Notes under the pieces: generated by a model | Database searches by the model: none | What the model saw: the letters and a program-made list of their open reading frames with translations, nothing else | What the model was told of the DNA's origin: nothing | Program-made: the position numbers and the translations under genes | Source of the DNA: an uncultured Allobaculum sp. | Lineage (GTDB): Bacteria > Bacillota_I > Bacilli_A > Erysipelotrichales > Erysipelotrichaceae | NCBI GenBank assembly: GCA_910579655.1 | Contig: CAJTVE010000076.1 | Coordinates: forward strand, 1 to 12,941 | DNA: 12,941 nucleotides | Reading direction: 5' to 3' | In this document: positions 12,809-12,941 of the stretch, piece by piece | How positions within the stretch are numbered: the stretch's first letter is position 1 | How the letters are laid out: the number at the start of each line of letters is the position of its first letter

Positions 12809-12889
12809 GATTCCTCCAAAGTCAGAAAAATAGAAAGAGAGTAAAAATGATTATTAAATTACCAACCCGAATAATTCATGGCTTTTTTC

Positions 12890-12913
12890 ACAAAACCATT
12901 TTTCGTGTTTTGT
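12890..12913. repeat. Inverted repeat upstream of the exporter operon
   Basis: ACAAAAC (12890-12896), ten bases, then GTTTTGT (12907-12913), a perfect 7-base dyad. It lies about 200 bases upstream of the exporter start in an AT-rich stretch with no visible gene. It could be a regulator operator; no promoter was located with confidence nearby. Confidence 0.35.
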
Positions 12914-12941
12914 CTTCGGAATGCAAACAAATCTTTCTCGA

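Overview
The window looks like a chromosomal segment of a Gram-positive Firmicute. The order ecfA1-ecfA2-ecfT-truA-rplM-rpsI is the conserved Firmicutes arrangement. Strong AGGAGG-type ribosome binding sites, short overlapping operons and rho-independent terminators with U-tracts fit this. The protein style (O-methyltransferase, BceR-like regulator, heterodimeric exporter) and moderate GC would suit an Erysipelotrichia-like gut bacterium, but that finer placement is a guess.

Layout. (1) 1-501: the C-terminal end of an IscB-type RNA-guided nuclease, cut by the window edge, followed by a hairpin that looks like the right end of an IS200/IS605-type element. (2) 623-2125: an operon of a TrmR-like tRNA wobble-uridine methyltransferase and two small membrane-anchored acidic proteins of unknown function, closed by a terminator that overlaps the last coding bases. 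(3) 2209-2967: a single-gene nitroreductase unit with a perfect inverted repeat in its leader and a structured, repeat-containing 3' tail before its terminator. (4) 3069-6389: the energizing module of an ECF vitamin/metal transporter (two ATPases and the T component), with truA last. (5) 6390-6976: a 587-base gap with weak terminators, two promoters, a hairpin-rich leader and an L13-type autoregulatory leader. (6) 6977-7881: rplM-rpsI and a strong terminator. (7) 7888-8665, minus strand: an OmpR-family response regulator of the BceR type without a kinase or transporter beside it. It has a leaderless-looking start and a PhoB-like direct repeat upstream. (8) 8746-9086: a region with no intact gene, holding the remains of a frameshifted hydrophobic ORF and a very strong hairpin. 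(9) 9138-12808, minus strand: two overlapping genes for a heterodimeric ABC exporter with one degenerate ATP site, preceded by a possible leader ORF and a hairpin that carries the Shine-Dalgarno sequence in its loop.

How the parts work together. EcfA1, EcfA2 and EcfT form the shared energy unit that takes up micronutrients with S components encoded elsewhere. TruA, TrmR, L13 and S9 belong to translation and tRNA modification. The minus-strand half (regulator and exporter) looks like envelope-stress or drug-efflux functions, although no direct regulatory link between them is visible.

The observations most worth following up are the IscB locus end, the two genes whose promoter geometry predicts leaderless mRNA, the 7-4-7 direct repeat upstream of the orphan regulator, the structured region upstream of rplM, the frameshifted membrane ORF, and the leader ORF upstream of the exporter. 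I did not find a clearly new multi-gene defence or metabolic system here.
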